The notes beneath the pieces were generated by a model. That model was not told where the DNA came from and searched no databases. It saw nothing but the letters and a program-made list of their open reading frames with translations. From Spirosoma montaniterrae (GTDB lineage: Bacteria > Bacteroidota > Bacteroidia > Cytophagales > Spirosomataceae): a stretch of DNA of 64,000 nt. Position numbers and translations under genes: made by a program. Positions 18,108 to 26,557 of the stretch are shown one piece after another. The stretch covers positions 5,082,501-5,146,500 of the forward strand of contig NZ_CP014263.1 in assembly GCF_001988955.1 (NCBI RefSeq), read 5' to 3'. Each line of letters begins with the position of its first letter. Positions within the stretch are counted from its first letter, which is position 1.

Positions 18108-18806
18108 ATGCGGAACTTGTATATGTGCCTTTTGCTGGCCGTGTTATCGGCGTGCCAGAAATCTACGTTTATCGATCCACAGCCAGCGCAGCCTTTTACG
18201 CCTGTCAAAGAAGTAGCCCAATCGCCATTAGTTGTGATTCTGGGTTCATCAACGGCCTCTGGAGCGGGTGCATCTGATTATAAGCATGCCTGGGCGGGGT
18301 TGTTCAGCAGTTATCTAAACAAGGGAAAAATCATTAATCTGGCAAGGGGGGGCTACACCACCTACCATATACTACCCGACGGGCAGGAAGGTCTGGTAGC
18401 TAAACGCCCCTCTGCCGACACGCTCCGAAACATTACGGCAGCACTTAAATTGCACCCTACTTTAATGATTATCAGCATGACTACCAACGACGTAGCCAAC
18501 GGCTATAGCGTTGATGAGGTCATGTATAACCTACAAACAATTCGGCGGATTGCGCTCGACAATGGGGTAAAGCGCATCCTGATCACAACCAGTATGCCGC
18601 GCAAACTAAACGCGCAGGCTACGGCCCGGTGGCTACAACAGCGCGACCGAACTATGCGTGCCTATGAGCAGGACGCCGTTAATTTTTTCGATCCGCTGGC
18701 CGATGCTGACAATCTTTTCCAGGCTAACCTAACGCCCGATGGTATTCATCCGAACGACGACGGGCATCGGCTTCTTTTCAAGCAATTAGTAAGTCGGTTA
18801 GAGTAA
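18108..18806 (+). CDS. GDSL/SGNH-family hydrolase lipoprotein
   Basis: 232 residues. The N-terminus (MRNLYMCLLLAVLSACQKS) is a lipoprotein signal with the lipobox LSAC, so the mature protein should be membrane-anchored. The SGNH fold is shown by block I VILGSSTASGAG (catalytic Ser after Gly; GSS replaces GDS), TTNDVANG with the oxyanion Asn, and DGIHPNDDGHRLL with the Asp/His of the triad. These enzymes cleave esters on glycans, lipids or small molecules; the substrate is unknown. It converges with a membrane O-acyltransferase whose stop lies one base away, a suggestive but unproven pairing of acetylase and deacetylase. Confidence 0.85.
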   Translation: MRNLYMCLLLAVLSACQKSTFIDPQPAQPFTPVKEVAQSPLVVILGSSTASGAGASDYKHAWAGLFSSYLNKGKIINLARGGYTTYHILPDGQEGLVAKRPSADTLRNITAALKLHPTLMIISMTTNDVANGYSVDEVMYNLQTIRRIALDNGVKRILITTSMPRKLNAQATARWLQQRDRTMRAYEQDAVNFFDPLADADNLFQANLTPDGIHPNDDGHRLLFKQLVSRLE

Positions 18807-18807
18807 A

Positions 18808-19986
18808 CTACCGGGTGTTAACACCCATCACCCAGCTAAATCGACTGGCTACCACAGCCTTCACAAACAAAAGTGTGAGGATGTAGGAAAGTATGCCCCA
18901 AAAAAGCGAGATGCCAATTAACGTTAGCCCAGTGTAGTGGGGCTGATACATTAACGCATTGAGAGGTTTCCATCCATTTGCCAGACGAATTAGCCCGTTC
19001 ACCGCGAACATGTGGTATAAATAAATACCAAATGACTCCTGCCGGGGCTTCATAAACGGTAAATACCGCAGCAGATTTGTACGCGCCAACAGAAAAAAAA
19101 GACTGATGGCGAACAACTGGTTGGTTATACGGATCGAGTTCAACGGGTCGCCAGCCTGTTTGTTCATCAACAATAACCCCTCAACCACCGCCCCTGCGAA
19201 ACAGAATACCGTAATACCAGCCAAAACCGGATACGACACCATCTGTATACTCCGGGAAATGGCTTTGGTGCGGGCAATAGTGTAGCCCAGCCACAAAAAA
19301 AACACAAAACCCAGAACGGCGAGATTGTGCCGGGATGCTACCAGATTAAGATGGACATTGATTCCATAGAGAATATTAATGCCGATAAGCAGAGCCGCAA
19401 ACCATGTTTTATGCAAGTGAGCACGACATAGTAGCAGGATCGCCAACGACAAAAAGTAGTTGGGCACGAACCAAAATGGCGAGTGGAACAACGTAAACAC
19501 CAGCTTCTCACCCACGTAAGCAATAAGTGTGTCTAAACTTTCGGCTGGATAAGTATACCTATGAAAGGCTATTGATTTGAAGCAGAAAATAAGAAAAGCG
19601 ACCGAAAAAGGTAGCAGAATAGTAGATAGGCGTCTCCTATAATAATGCGCAGGAGGATAATTGGTCAAATTGCGACCCAACAGGTAGCCCGATACAATGA
19701 AGAAGTGTATGGAGCCAAATCGCAAAAACTGGCTGTAGATAAGCATGGCTGTAGCCTGCCCCTCAGTCATTAAATTAAATATGGGATAGTTGATGGCTTC
19801 ATGAACGGTTACGGAATCAGGCAATGGCGGAAAGGCAACGCAATGGACAACCACAATGGAAAACATGGCAATCATCCGAATCCAGCTAATAGCAGAGTGA
19901 TCATGATTTGGGTGTAGCGATGACGTAACCGGGATGGGAGGTTGAGTAGCGGCTTGCATTATAAAATCGAAAGTTGGATAAGGCAC
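18808..19986 (-). CDS. Membrane acyltransferase, OafA/Acyl_transf_3 family
   Basis: Up to 392 residues with about ten membrane helices. The family start is visible as ISWIRMIAMFSIVVVHCVA (Arg and His of the RxxA...H pattern), followed by FFIVSGYLLGRNL. Such enzymes move acetyl or other acyl groups from the cytoplasm onto glycans or lipids outside the inner membrane. The start is uncertain: 19986, or ATG at 19959 (MQAATQPPIPV), which removes nine residues. It faces the GDSL lipoprotein gene tail to tail. Substrate unknown. Confidence 0.85.
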   Translation of the reverse strand: MPYPTFDFIMQAATQPPIPVTSSLHPNHDHSAISWIRMIAMFSIVVVHCVAFPPLPDSVTVHEAINYPIFNLMTEGQATAMLIYSQFLRFGSIHFFIVSGYLLGRNLTNYPPAHYYRRRLSTILLPFSVAFLIFCFKSIAFHRYTYPAESLDTLIAYVGEKLVFTLFHSPFWFVPNYFLSLAILLLCRAHLHKTWFAALLIGINILYGINVHLNLVASRHNLAVLGFVFFLWLGYTIARTKAISRSIQMVSYPVLAGITVFCFAGAVVEGLLLMNKQAGDPLNSIRITNQLFAISLFFLLARTNLLRYLPFMKPRQESFGIYLYHMFAVNGLIRLANGWKPLNALMYQPHYTGLTLIGISLFWGILSYILTLLFVKAVVASRFSWVMGVNTR

Positions 19987-20101
19987 TTAACTTTGCAAAG
20001 ATTGTGCAACGACAGTCGACCGTATCTGTCGATAACGTAAGTTTTCAGATCGTATTATTCGATAATTTGAAATCTTTCTGTAGGCCCCAATTGTTCACTA
20101 T

Positions 20102-21439
20102 ATGAATCGCTTATTGTTATTAAATTGTAAAATCGTCAATGAGAACCAAGTTCGTGTTGCTGACGTATTAGTAGAAAATGGGCTTATTGCTCAAATCGGC
20201 CCCACCTTATCCGCTCAGCCCGGCACGCAGGTTATCGACGCCAGGGGCCAATATCTGCTGCCCGGCATCATCGACGATCAGGTGCATTTTCGTGAGCCGG
20301 GCCTGACCCATAAAGCCACCATCGGCTCCGAAGCGCGGGCGGCAGTGGCCGGGGGCGTTACGAGTTTTATGGAAATGCCCAACACTGTGCCGAACGCGCT
20401 GACGCAGCAACTGCTGGCCGATAAATACGCCATTGCGGCCCGCACTTCGCTGGCAAACTACTCGTTTTTCATGGGCGTCTCGAACCACAATCTGGACGAA
20501 GTATTGCGAACCGATCCGCGCACGGTCTGCGGTATCAAGGTGTTTATGGGGTCATCGACGGGTGACATGCTGGTTGACGATGAGCACGTATTGAACGAAC
20601 TGTTTCGCGACAGCCCCATGCTGATTGCTACTCACTGCGAAGACGAAGCCACCGTTCGGGCCAACGCCGAACGTTACCGGGCCGAATACGGCAACGACAC
20701 ACCTGCCCGGATTCATCCATTAGTGCGGAACGAAGAAGCCTGCCTGCGGTCGTCGTCGCTGGCGGTTGAACTGGCCCGGCGGCACAACACGCGGCTGCAT
20801 ATTCTGCACCTGACCACGGCTGACGAACTGCACTTGTTCGATAACACGATTCCGCTCACCGACAAGCGCATTACGTCAGAAGTGTGTGTGCATCATCTGT
20901 GGTTTGATAGCCGCGATTACGAGCGGTTAGGTAATCAGATCAAATGCAACCCGGCTATAAAAGACGCTCATCACAAAGAAGCTCTGCTGGCGGCATTGCT
21001 CGATGATCGGTTAGACATTATTGCCACCGACCACGCTCCGCATACCTGGACTGAAAAAAGTCAGCCGTATTGGCAGGCACCGTCGGGTTTGCCGTTGGTG
21101 CAACATCCACTGCTGATGATGCTGGAATTTGTGCGGCAGGGCAAACTCACGCTCGAAACCGTAGTGCGCAAGATGTGCCACGCCCCCGCCGACTGCTTCC
21201 AGATCGACCGGCGTGGCTATATTCGCGAAGGGTACTGGGCCGACCTCGTGCTGGTAGACCCAGACACGCCTACAACCGTATCGAAGCAAAACATTCTGTA
21301 TCAGTGTGGTTGGTCGCCGTTGGAGGGGCATACGTTCAGTAACACCATTACGCACACGATTGTATCGGGAACGTTGGCGTATCAGAATGGGCAGTTTATG
21401 ACCGATCAGCCGGGGCAGCGAATGCTGTTTAACCGCTGA
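20102..21439 (+). CDS. pyrC: Dihydroorotase
   Basis: 445 residues, the class I length. It interconverts carbamoyl aspartate and dihydroorotate in pyrimidine synthesis. Metal ligands and catalytic residues are in DQVHFREPGLTHKATI (HxH-type motif with the substrate Arg), GIKVFMGSSTG (carboxylated Lys), ATHCEDE, HILHLTTADE and IIATDHAPHT (catalytic Asp). The C-terminal WADLVLVDPD stretch is typical of the amidohydrolase family. Allantoinase is a near relative, but the EPGLTHKATI form and the Bacteroidota setting favour dihydroorotase. It stands alone, with tRNA-Leu downstream. Confidence 0.93.
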   Translation: MNRLLLLNCKIVNENQVRVADVLVENGLIAQIGPTLSAQPGTQVIDARGQYLLPGIIDDQVHFREPGLTHKATIGSEARAAVAGGVTSFMEMPNTVPNALTQQLLADKYAIAARTSLANYSFFMGVSNHNLDEVLRTDPRTVCGIKVFMGSSTGDMLVDDEHVLNELFRDSPMLIATHCEDEATVRANAERYRAEYGNDTPARIHPLVRNEEACLRSSSLAVELARRHNTRLHILHLTTADELHLFDNTIPLTDKRITSEVCVHHLWFDSRDYERLGNQIKCNPAIKDAHHKEALLAALLDDRLDIIATDHAPHTWTEKSQPYWQAPSGLPLVQHPLLMMLEFVRQGKLTLETVVRKMCHAPADCFQIDRRGYIREGYWADLVLVDPDTPTTVSKQNILYQCGWSPLEGHTFSNTITHTIVSGTLAYQNGQFMTDQPGQRMLFNR

Positions 21440-21466
21440 ATCAGCAAAATTTTTCGGGGAAAATAG

Positions 21467-21498
21467 TTGCAGAAAACGCAAATAACCCCGTATCTTTG
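21467..21498 (+). promoter_or_regulatory. Bacteroidota-type promoter for tRNA-Leu
   Basis: TTG at 21467-21469 is followed after 21 bases by TATCTTTG (21491-21498), matching the TTG/TAnnTTTG pattern. It lies 26 bases before the tRNA. Confidence 0.75.
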
Positions 21499-21524
21499 CA
21501 ATCCCAATTCACGGGAAACCTTCT

Positions 21525-21608
21525 GCCGAAGTGGTGAAATTGGTAGACACGCACGTTTCAGGGGCGTGTGTCTTTACGGACATGCGAGTTCGAGTCTCGC
21601 CTTCGGCA
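21525..21608 (+). tRNA. tRNA-Leu (anticodon CAG)
   Basis: The acceptor GCCGAAG pairs perfectly with CTTCGGC, discriminator A at 21608. The anticodon stem CACGT/GCGTG closes the loop TTCAGGG, giving anticodon CAG. A long variable arm (TGTC...GACA) as expected for a class II tRNA, then T arm GCGAG/CTCGC with loop TTCGAGT. CCA is not encoded. A promoter and a terminator flank it. Confidence 0.96.
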
Positions 21609-21614
21609 CGTTTC

Positions 21615-21648
21615 AAAAGCCCATTAGCGCATTGCTGATGGGCTTTTT
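21615..21648 (+). terminator. Intrinsic terminator of tRNA-Leu
   Basis: AAAAGCCCAT (21615-21624) pairs with ATGGGCTTTT (21638-21647) around a 13-base loop, ending in a T run. Confidence 0.85.
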
Positions 21649-21684
21649 GCTTATACTTGCTTTATCTTTTCTGGTAGTACGCTT

Positions 21685-22791
21685 ATGCAACAACAACTCG
21701 ACACCTGGATACGCGCCCTTGTACGCTGGTTTGGTTATGTTCCGAACCGTGATTTGTCGGGATGGATCTTGCTCATTACAGCGGTCTTGCTCGGGGTGGT
21801 GGTTAATGTGGTTGTTACGCAGGTTGTGCGGTTTATTGTGCGTCGGCGACCGTTTCAAACGCTGGCCTATCTAAAAGCGCATGCACGCTGGGCATTCTGG
21901 TTTTTCATTCCATCACTGTTCTTCCTGCTGGCTACCAATATGCAGTCGGCGCGGTTTCTTCGGCGGCACCCGGTAGCTGACAAAACCGCTGAAGTGCTTT
22001 TTATTCTGGCGTCGACGTGGTTGGTGGTCAAACTGCTGAAGGTGGGTGAACTGCTGCTGATTCGCCAATATGACACCACGCAGGACATAAACTTAGGCCA
22101 TCGAAAGTTTGTGACGCGTATCCGCTTTGCCCGCCGGATGGTGGCAATTATGATATTCATTATTGGCGGATCGCTGCTGCTAATTTCGTTTCAGGGCAGT
22201 CGCAAAGTGGGCCTGAGCGTACTGACGTCGGCGGGTGTTGTGTCGGTGCTGATTGGTTTTGCGGCTCAGAAAACGTTGGCAAACCTGCTGGCAGGCATTC
22301 AGATTGCCTTTAACCAGCAAATTCGATTAGACGATGCCGTGGTGGTCGAAAAGGAGTGGGGCCGTATCGAAGAAATTAATCTGACAAGCGTGATTGTGCG
22401 CCTGTGGGACCGCCGACGACTGATTCTGCCGATTACCTATTTCGTAGAAAACCCGTTCGAGAACTGGACCCGCCATGAAGCTTCGATTACAGGGTCTGTA
22501 TTTTTGTATTTAGATTACGACGTGCCGGTTGACAAGATTCGCGAAAAAGCCCGCGAGCTGGTCGAAGCCGACCCGCTCTGGAATGGCGACGTATTTGCCG
22601 TACAAGTGACCGACACGCAACCAACCTGCATTGTAGTGCGGGTGCTGGTGTCATCAGCCGACGCACCCTCCGCATTTGACCTACGTTGCCACATCCGCGA
22701 ACAACTCATCGCCTACATTCGCGACGAATACCCGCAGGGGTTGCCCCAAACTCGGCTGTTATTGCCGGGCATGGATGGGCGAGGGGAGTAA
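21685..22791 (+). CDS. Mechanosensitive ion channel family protein (MscS type)
   Basis: 368 residues. Four or five N-terminal membrane helices lead into the MscS pore helix and beta domain: LSVLTSAGVVSVLIGFAAQK, TLANLLAGIQIAFNQQIRLD and DAVVVEKEWGRIEEINLTS, with LPITYFVENPFENWT following. These channels open on osmotic downshock and release solutes from the cytoplasm. Length fits the medium-size MscS relatives that have extra N-terminal helices. The start at 21685 follows the tRNA-Leu terminator by 36 bases. It converges with the DUF2442 gene. Confidence 0.92.
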   Translation: MQQQLDTWIRALVRWFGYVPNRDLSGWILLITAVLLGVVVNVVVTQVVRFIVRRRPFQTLAYLKAHARWAFWFFIPSLFFLLATNMQSARFLRRHPVADKTAEVLFILASTWLVVKLLKVGELLLIRQYDTTQDINLGHRKFVTRIRFARRMVAIMIFIIGGSLLLISFQGSRKVGLSVLTSAGVVSVLIGFAAQKTLANLLAGIQIAFNQQIRLDDAVVVEKEWGRIEEINLTSVIVRLWDRRRLILPITYFVENPFENWTRHEASITGSVFLYLDYDVPVDKIREKARELVEADPLWNGDVFAVQVTDTQPTCIVVRVLVSSADAPSAFDLRCHIREQLIAYIRDEYPQGLPQTRLLLPGMDGRGE

Positions 22792-22816
22792 GCACGAACC
22801 TGAAGCGGCTTAACGT

Positions 22817-23206
22817 TTAGGCCGCTAACCGACTGTTCTCTGCTCGTAAACCCATAACAGCATCTTCCATTAAGAAGCCTCGCAAACTAAGGTCTACGTC
22901 AAGCAGAGGCCAATGAATACCACTATCCGAAATTGTGTAGTTCGTCAGTTGTATGTCGGTGGCTGATACCAAAGAAGGATAGGCCGAAAGAGGTCGGCTG
23001 ATGATCCGGCGATTTGACAAAATAAGCAAAAACACATCCACATCCCGGAAGAAAGCAAACCGGGCAATCCGCAATCCCTTCGAACCAATTAGTTGATCAA
23101 ACTCATCTTGTTGAGCCATCGAAGCTTCATCAGCATTATCCGATAAGTAATTCAATAACCGTTTGCTAACCGAAGGTTGTGCGCCAGGCGTCGATGAGGG
23201 CTGCAT
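22817..23206 (-). CDS. DUF2442 domain-containing protein
   Basis: 129 residues from ATG 23206; an inner start at 23119 (MAQQDEFDQ) would avoid most of the overlap with the DUF4160 gene and leave 100 residues. The DUF2442 core is visible: VDVFLLILSNRRIISRPLSA, then YPSLVSATDIQLTNYTIS and the closing GIHWPLLDVDLSLRGFL. DUF2442 genes very often follow DUF4160 genes, as here, and the pair has been viewed as toxin-antitoxin-like; no biochemical function is certain. The upstream partner appears frameshifted. Confidence 0.8.
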   Translation of the reverse strand: MQPSSTPGAQPSVSKRLLNYLSDNADEASMAQQDEFDQLIGSKGLRIARFAFFRDVDVFLLILSNRRIISRPLSAYPSLVSATDIQLTNYTISDSGIHWPLLDVDLSLRGFLMEDAVMGLRAENSRLAA

Positions 23207-23370
23207 AATGTTCTGAAATAAGCGTTACAATGTCTCGAATTTCGCTCTTTTTTAAAACCTCTATTATAGGTCATATCGATTTCTGGAACCAGCACAAACC
23301 GGGCTTCATTACTCGCCTTCATAACGTGAATATGAAACCGATAACCACGAATAAATAGAACGGTAGGCAT
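23166..23370 (-). pseudogene. DUF4160 domain-containing protein, frameshifted at an A6 tract
   Basis: The gene starts at 23370 (MPTVLFIRGYRFHIHVMKAS) and reads well to DMTYNRGFKK. After a run of six A on the coding strand (T6 at 23248-23253 on the plus strand) the frame as written gives nonsense (ERNSRHCNAYF). Shifted by one base, it gives SEIRDIVTLISEHYAALIDA and ends WRTTFG at TAG 23166-23168, exactly the expected DUF4160 C-terminus. Five A in place of six would restore it. Either a real one-base insertion, a switchable tract or a sequencing error. It overlaps DUF2442, its usual partner. Confidence 0.75.
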
Positions 23371-23378
23371 ATGGCAAG

Positions 23379-26300
23379 TTACACCTTTCCCCTTAGAAAG
23401 TCAGCCGTATAGTTTTGCCCTTCGGATAGTTTTACCATATCTTCGGGCGTACCCGTGAACGTGATGTAGCCACCAGTTTCGCCACCTTCGGGGCCGAGGT
23501 CGATAATGTGGTCGGCGCATTTGATGACCTCCATGTTGTGTTCGATAATCAGTACCGAATCGCCCTGATCGACGAGTGCGTTGATGGCTTTCAACAACTT
23601 ACGAATGTCGTGGAAGTGCAGCCCGGTGGTCGGTTCATCGAAAATGAACAGCGTACCGCCTTTGTTCGGGTTGCCTTTACCCAGAAACGACGCCAGCTTA
23701 ACCCGCTGTGCCTCGCCCCCCGACAGCGTATTGGCCGACTGACCCAGCCCGATATAACCCAGCCCGACCTCCTGCAATGGCAGCAGCTTATCGGCCATTT
23801 TTGGCTCGGCATCACGGAAAAACTCGATGGCTTCGTCAACGGTCATGTCCAGAATGTCCGACACGTTTTTGTCGCGTAGCGTAACTTCCAGCACCTCCTG
23901 TTTGAAGCGTTTACCGCCACAGCCTTCACATTTGAGGTAAATGTCGGCCATGAACTGCATTTCGATTTTCACCTCGCCCTCGCCCTGACAAACCTCGCAG
24001 CGGCCCCCATCGACGTTGAACGAAAAATGGCTCGGTTTATACCCCCGCGACTTCGATACACCCTGCTCGGCCATCACCTGCCGCAGATAGTCGTAGGCTT
24101 TGATGTATGTGACCGGGTTCGACCGGCTCGACTTGCCGATAGGGTTCTGATCGATCATTTCGATGGCCGAGATGCGGTCGACTGAGCCGGTTAGTTCGGT
24201 GTATTTGCCTGCTTCTTCGGCAGCATCGCCTTTTTGCCGCATCAAAGCCGGGTATAACACCTTCCGAATCAGCGTACTCTTCCCCGATCCCGACACACCC
24301 GTCACGACCGTGAGCGTATTGAGCGGAATCCTGACATCAACGTCTTTCAGGTTATTTTCCCGTGCACCTTTTAACTCGATAAAATTTGTAGACTTGCGCC
24401 GGAACGATGGCACCGGCACCGTTTCGCGGCCCGTCAGAAAGTCGAGCGTGTGGCTTTTTAGTGATGAGTGATGAGTGATGAGTGATGAGTTGGCATCATC
24501 TGATAACTTTTCACTTTTCACTTTTAACTCATCACTAATCCTCCCCTGAAACACCAGATGTCCACCCAGCGTACCGGCGTCGGGGCCAATGTCGATGAGT
24601 TGGTCGGCAGCCCGCATTACCTCTTCTTCGTGTTCTACCACAATCACGGTGTTGCCCATATCGCGCAGCGATTCGAGTACGCTAACGAGTCGTTTGGTAT
24701 CGCGCGGGTGTAGGCCAATGCTGGGTTCATCCAGAATATACATCGATCCGACCAGTGCCGAGCCGAGCGAAGTTGCCAGTTTGATACGCTGATACTCACC
24801 GCCCGATAAGCTGTTAGTCAGACGGTTGAGCGTGAGGTAGCCCAGCCCTACGCGCTCCATGTAATCGAGCCGATTCCGAATCTCAATCAGAATGCGGTTA
24901 GCTACCTGTTGCTGATGGGCAGGCAGTTCGATAGTGCGAAAGAAAGCTGCCGTTTGCGTAATTGGCATCAAAACCAGGTCGGTAATGGAAACCCCACCCG
25001 CGTCCCCTCCCCGTTCAGGGAGGGGTGAGCCATCCGGGTCTTTTTGGCCCCTCCCTAATGGGGAGGGGTTGGGGTGGGGTAACTTCACATAACTCGCATC
25101 TTTCCGTAGCCGCGACCCCCGGCATTCGGGGCAGGTGGTTTTGCCCCGATAACGCGACAGCATGACGCGATACTGTACTTTAAACGTCTGACTTTCAACA
25201 AACTGGAAAAAAGAGTTCAGACCGCTGAAATAGTGGTTGCCGGTCCAGAGCAGTTCCTGTTCGTTGGGTGAGAGTTCTTTATAAGGCCGGTGAATCGGGA
25301 AGTCGAACCGGATGCCGTTGCGAAGAAGTGGTTTCAGGAATTCTTCGCTCATTTTTTCACTACGCCACGGCATAATGGCTCCCTCGAATACCGACAGATT
25401 TTTGTCGGGAATAACCAAATCGGGGTCGATGCCCAGCACTTTGCCGAAACCATCGCACCGGCGGCAGGCACCGTAGGGATTGTTGAACGTGAACAGGTTT
25501 ACGCTCGGCTCCTCGAACGCGATGCCGTCTAACTCAAATTTGTCGGAGAATGTCCGCGATTCTTTACCAACCACGTCGACCCGGCACATGCAGTCGCCTT
25601 CGTTGAAAGCCGTTTGTACCGAATCAGAGAAACGGTATTGCGTATCTTCGTCGGGCTGACCCTCTTCGTCTACAACGACTGTTCCACGGTCGATCAGGAT
25701 TTCAAGTGATAAGTGATGAGCGAAAAGCGTATTGCTGCCAATCTCGTTCAGCATTAACGCTTCATTTTTCACTGTTAATTTTTCACTTGCCAGAACGTCT
25801 TCAATCTGCAACACCTCATCGTCGACCACGATGCGCGTGTAGCCTTTTTGCAGCAAAATTTTCAGCTCGTACTCAAGCGAACGCCCCTCGTGAATAAGCA
25901 AGGGCGTCATAATCATGACCCGCTGCCCGGCCTCAAACGAGAAAATATAATTGACCACGTCGGTCACGGTATCGCGCTTAACTTCGCGGCCCGAAACGGG
26001 CGAGTAGGTAACGCCTGCCCGTGCAAAAAGCAGTTTCAGGTAATCGTAGATTTCGGTGCTGGTGCCAACCGTTGAGCGTGGGTTTCGGGTCGAAACTTTC
26101 TGCTCGATGGCAATGGCTGGCGAAACGCCTTTGATGTACTCGACCTCGGGTTTTTCCATGCGGCCCAGAAACTGCCGGGCGTAGCTGCTCAGGCTTTCGA
26201 CGTACATCCGTTGCCCTTCGGCAAACAGCGTATCGAACGCGAGCGACGACTTGCCCGACCCCGACAGGCCCGTTAATACCACCAGTTTATTGCGTGGAAT

Positions 26301-26429
26301 AGCAACGTCAATTCCTTTCAGATTGTGTACTTTCGCCCCTTTGATGATAATAAACTGTTTGGGGTCGAGCTGGTCAACCGAACGCGGCTGACTGGCCGTC
26401 GGGCGTTCAGTTTCCTTGAGTGAAGTCAT
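23379..26429 (-). CDS. uvrA: Excinuclease ABC subunit A, enlarged by three in-frame repeat insertions
   Basis: 1016 residues; UvrA is usually about 930-950. UvrA with UvrB finds bulky DNA lesions for nucleotide excision repair. First Walker [16 protein letters not shown] at about 54, signature [15 protein letters not shown], Walker [14 protein letters not shown]; second Walker [14 protein letters not shown], zinc module CEVC...[19 protein letters not shown] and [13 protein letters not shown]. Three stretches have no counterpart in the family: residues about 214-242 ([19 protein letters not shown] region), 451-480 ([20 protein letters not shown]) and 631-657 ([20 protein letters not shown]). 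Each translates a palindromic repeat of 87, 90 and 81 bp. All are multiples of three, so the frame is kept and all catalytic motifs survive. Confidence 0.96.
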   Translation of the reverse strand: MTSLKETERPTASQPRSVDQLDPKQFIIIKGAKVHNLKGIDVAIPRNKLVVLTGLSGSGKSSLAFDTLFAEGQRMYVESLSSYARQFLGRMEKPEVEYIKGVSPAIAIEQKVSTRNPRSTVGTSTEIYDYLKLLFARAGVTYSPVSGREVKRDTVTDVVNYIFSFEAGQRVMIMTPLLIHEGRSLEYELKILLQKGYTRIVVDDEVLQIEDVLASEKLTVKNEALMLNEIGSNTLFAHHLSLEILIDRGTVVVDEEGQPDEDTQYRFSDSVQTAFNEGDCMCRVDVVGKESRTFSDKFELDGIAFEEPSVNLFTFNNPYGACRRCDGFGKVLGIDPDLVIPDKNLSVFEGAIMPWRSEKMSEEFLKPLLRNGIRFDFPIHRPYKELSPNEQELLWTGNHYFSGLNSFFQFVESQTFKVQYRVMLSRYRGKTTCPECRGSRLRKDASYVKLPHPNPSPLGRGQKDPDGSPLPERGGDAGGVSITDLVLMPITQTAAFFRTIELPAHQQQVANRILIEIRNRLDYMERVGLGYLTLNRLTNSLSGGEYQRIKLATSLGSALVGSMYILDEPSIGLHPRDTKRLVSVLESLRDMGNTVIVVEHEEEVMRAADQLIDIGPDAGTLGGHLVFQGRISDELKVKSEKLSDDANSSLITHHSSLKSHTLDFLTGRETVPVPSFRRKSTNFIELKGARENNLKDVDVRIPLNTLTVVTGVSGSGKSTLIRKVLYPALMRQKGDAAEEAGKYTELTGSVDRISAIEMIDQNPIGKSSRSNPVTYIKAYDYLRQVMAEQGVSKSRGYKPSHFSFNVDGGRCEVCQGEGEVKIEMQFMADIYLKCEGCGGKRFKQEVLEVTLRDKNVSDILDMTVDEAIEFFRDAEPKMADKLLPLQEVGLGYIGLGQSANTLSGGEAQRVKLASFLGKGNPNKGGTLFIFDEPTTGLHFHDIRKLLKAINALVDQGDSVLIIEHNMEVIKCADHIIDLGPEGGETGGYITFTGTPEDMVKLSEGQNYTADFLRGKV
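24458..24538. repeat. 81-bp heptamer-repeat palindrome inserted in frame in uvrA
   Basis: Perfect 12-bp inverted ends TTAGTGATGAGT (24458-24469) and ACTCATCACTAA (24527-24538). The left arm repeats TGAGTGA four times; the right arm is built of CTTTTCA heptamers. The unit belongs to the same RTGAAAA/GTGATGA family as the array at 3759-3860. Length 81 bp, 27 codons, keeping the uvrA frame. Confidence 0.8.
24991..25080. mobile_element. 90-bp paired-hairpin element inserted in frame in uvrA (gene-less relative of the DUF559 element)
   Basis: The ends ACCCCACCC (24991-24999) and GGGTGGGGT (25072-25080) are inverted copies. Just inside each lies a GC-rich hairpin: CCCCTCCCC/GGGAGGGG and CCCCTCCC/GGGGAGGGG. 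They are separated by 22 bases (TGAGCCATCCGGGTCTTTTT region). The right end, reverse complemented, starts TTACCCCACCCCAACCCC and agrees over 23 bases with the left end of the DUF559 element at 62046-62068. At 30 codons it leaves uvrA in frame and is translated as [12 protein letters not shown]...PERGGDAGG. Confidence 0.8.
25703..25789. repeat. 87-bp heptamer-repeat palindrome inserted in frame in uvrA
   Basis: Inverted ends CAAGTGA (25703-25709) and TCACTTG (25783-25789). Heptamers AGTGATA, AGTGATG, AGCGAAA on the left; CATTTTT, CACTGTT, AATTTTT, CACTTGC on the right. An inner AAGCGT/ACGCTT pair closes the loop. Length 29 codons, in frame with uvrA. Confidence 0.75.
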
Positions 26430-26557
26430 TCGCTGTCAATGAGGATAAACTCTATCTAAGTTTTAACGGTTTTAGGCTCAGTTAGGTTCTTTAAAAATGA
26501 AGAATGGTCAATGGATAAAGGCATTGCACATTCTTCGCTGCACATGGTTGATGCACT

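Noticed and set aside
21467..21874. 135-residue plus-strand ORF over tRNA-Leu
   Set aside because: It translates the tRNA, its terminator and the start of the MscS gene in another frame.
24458..24491. Possible small CRISPR-like array (repeated TGAGTGA)
   Set aside because: Units are only seven bases with no spacers, and the segment is translated as part of uvrA.
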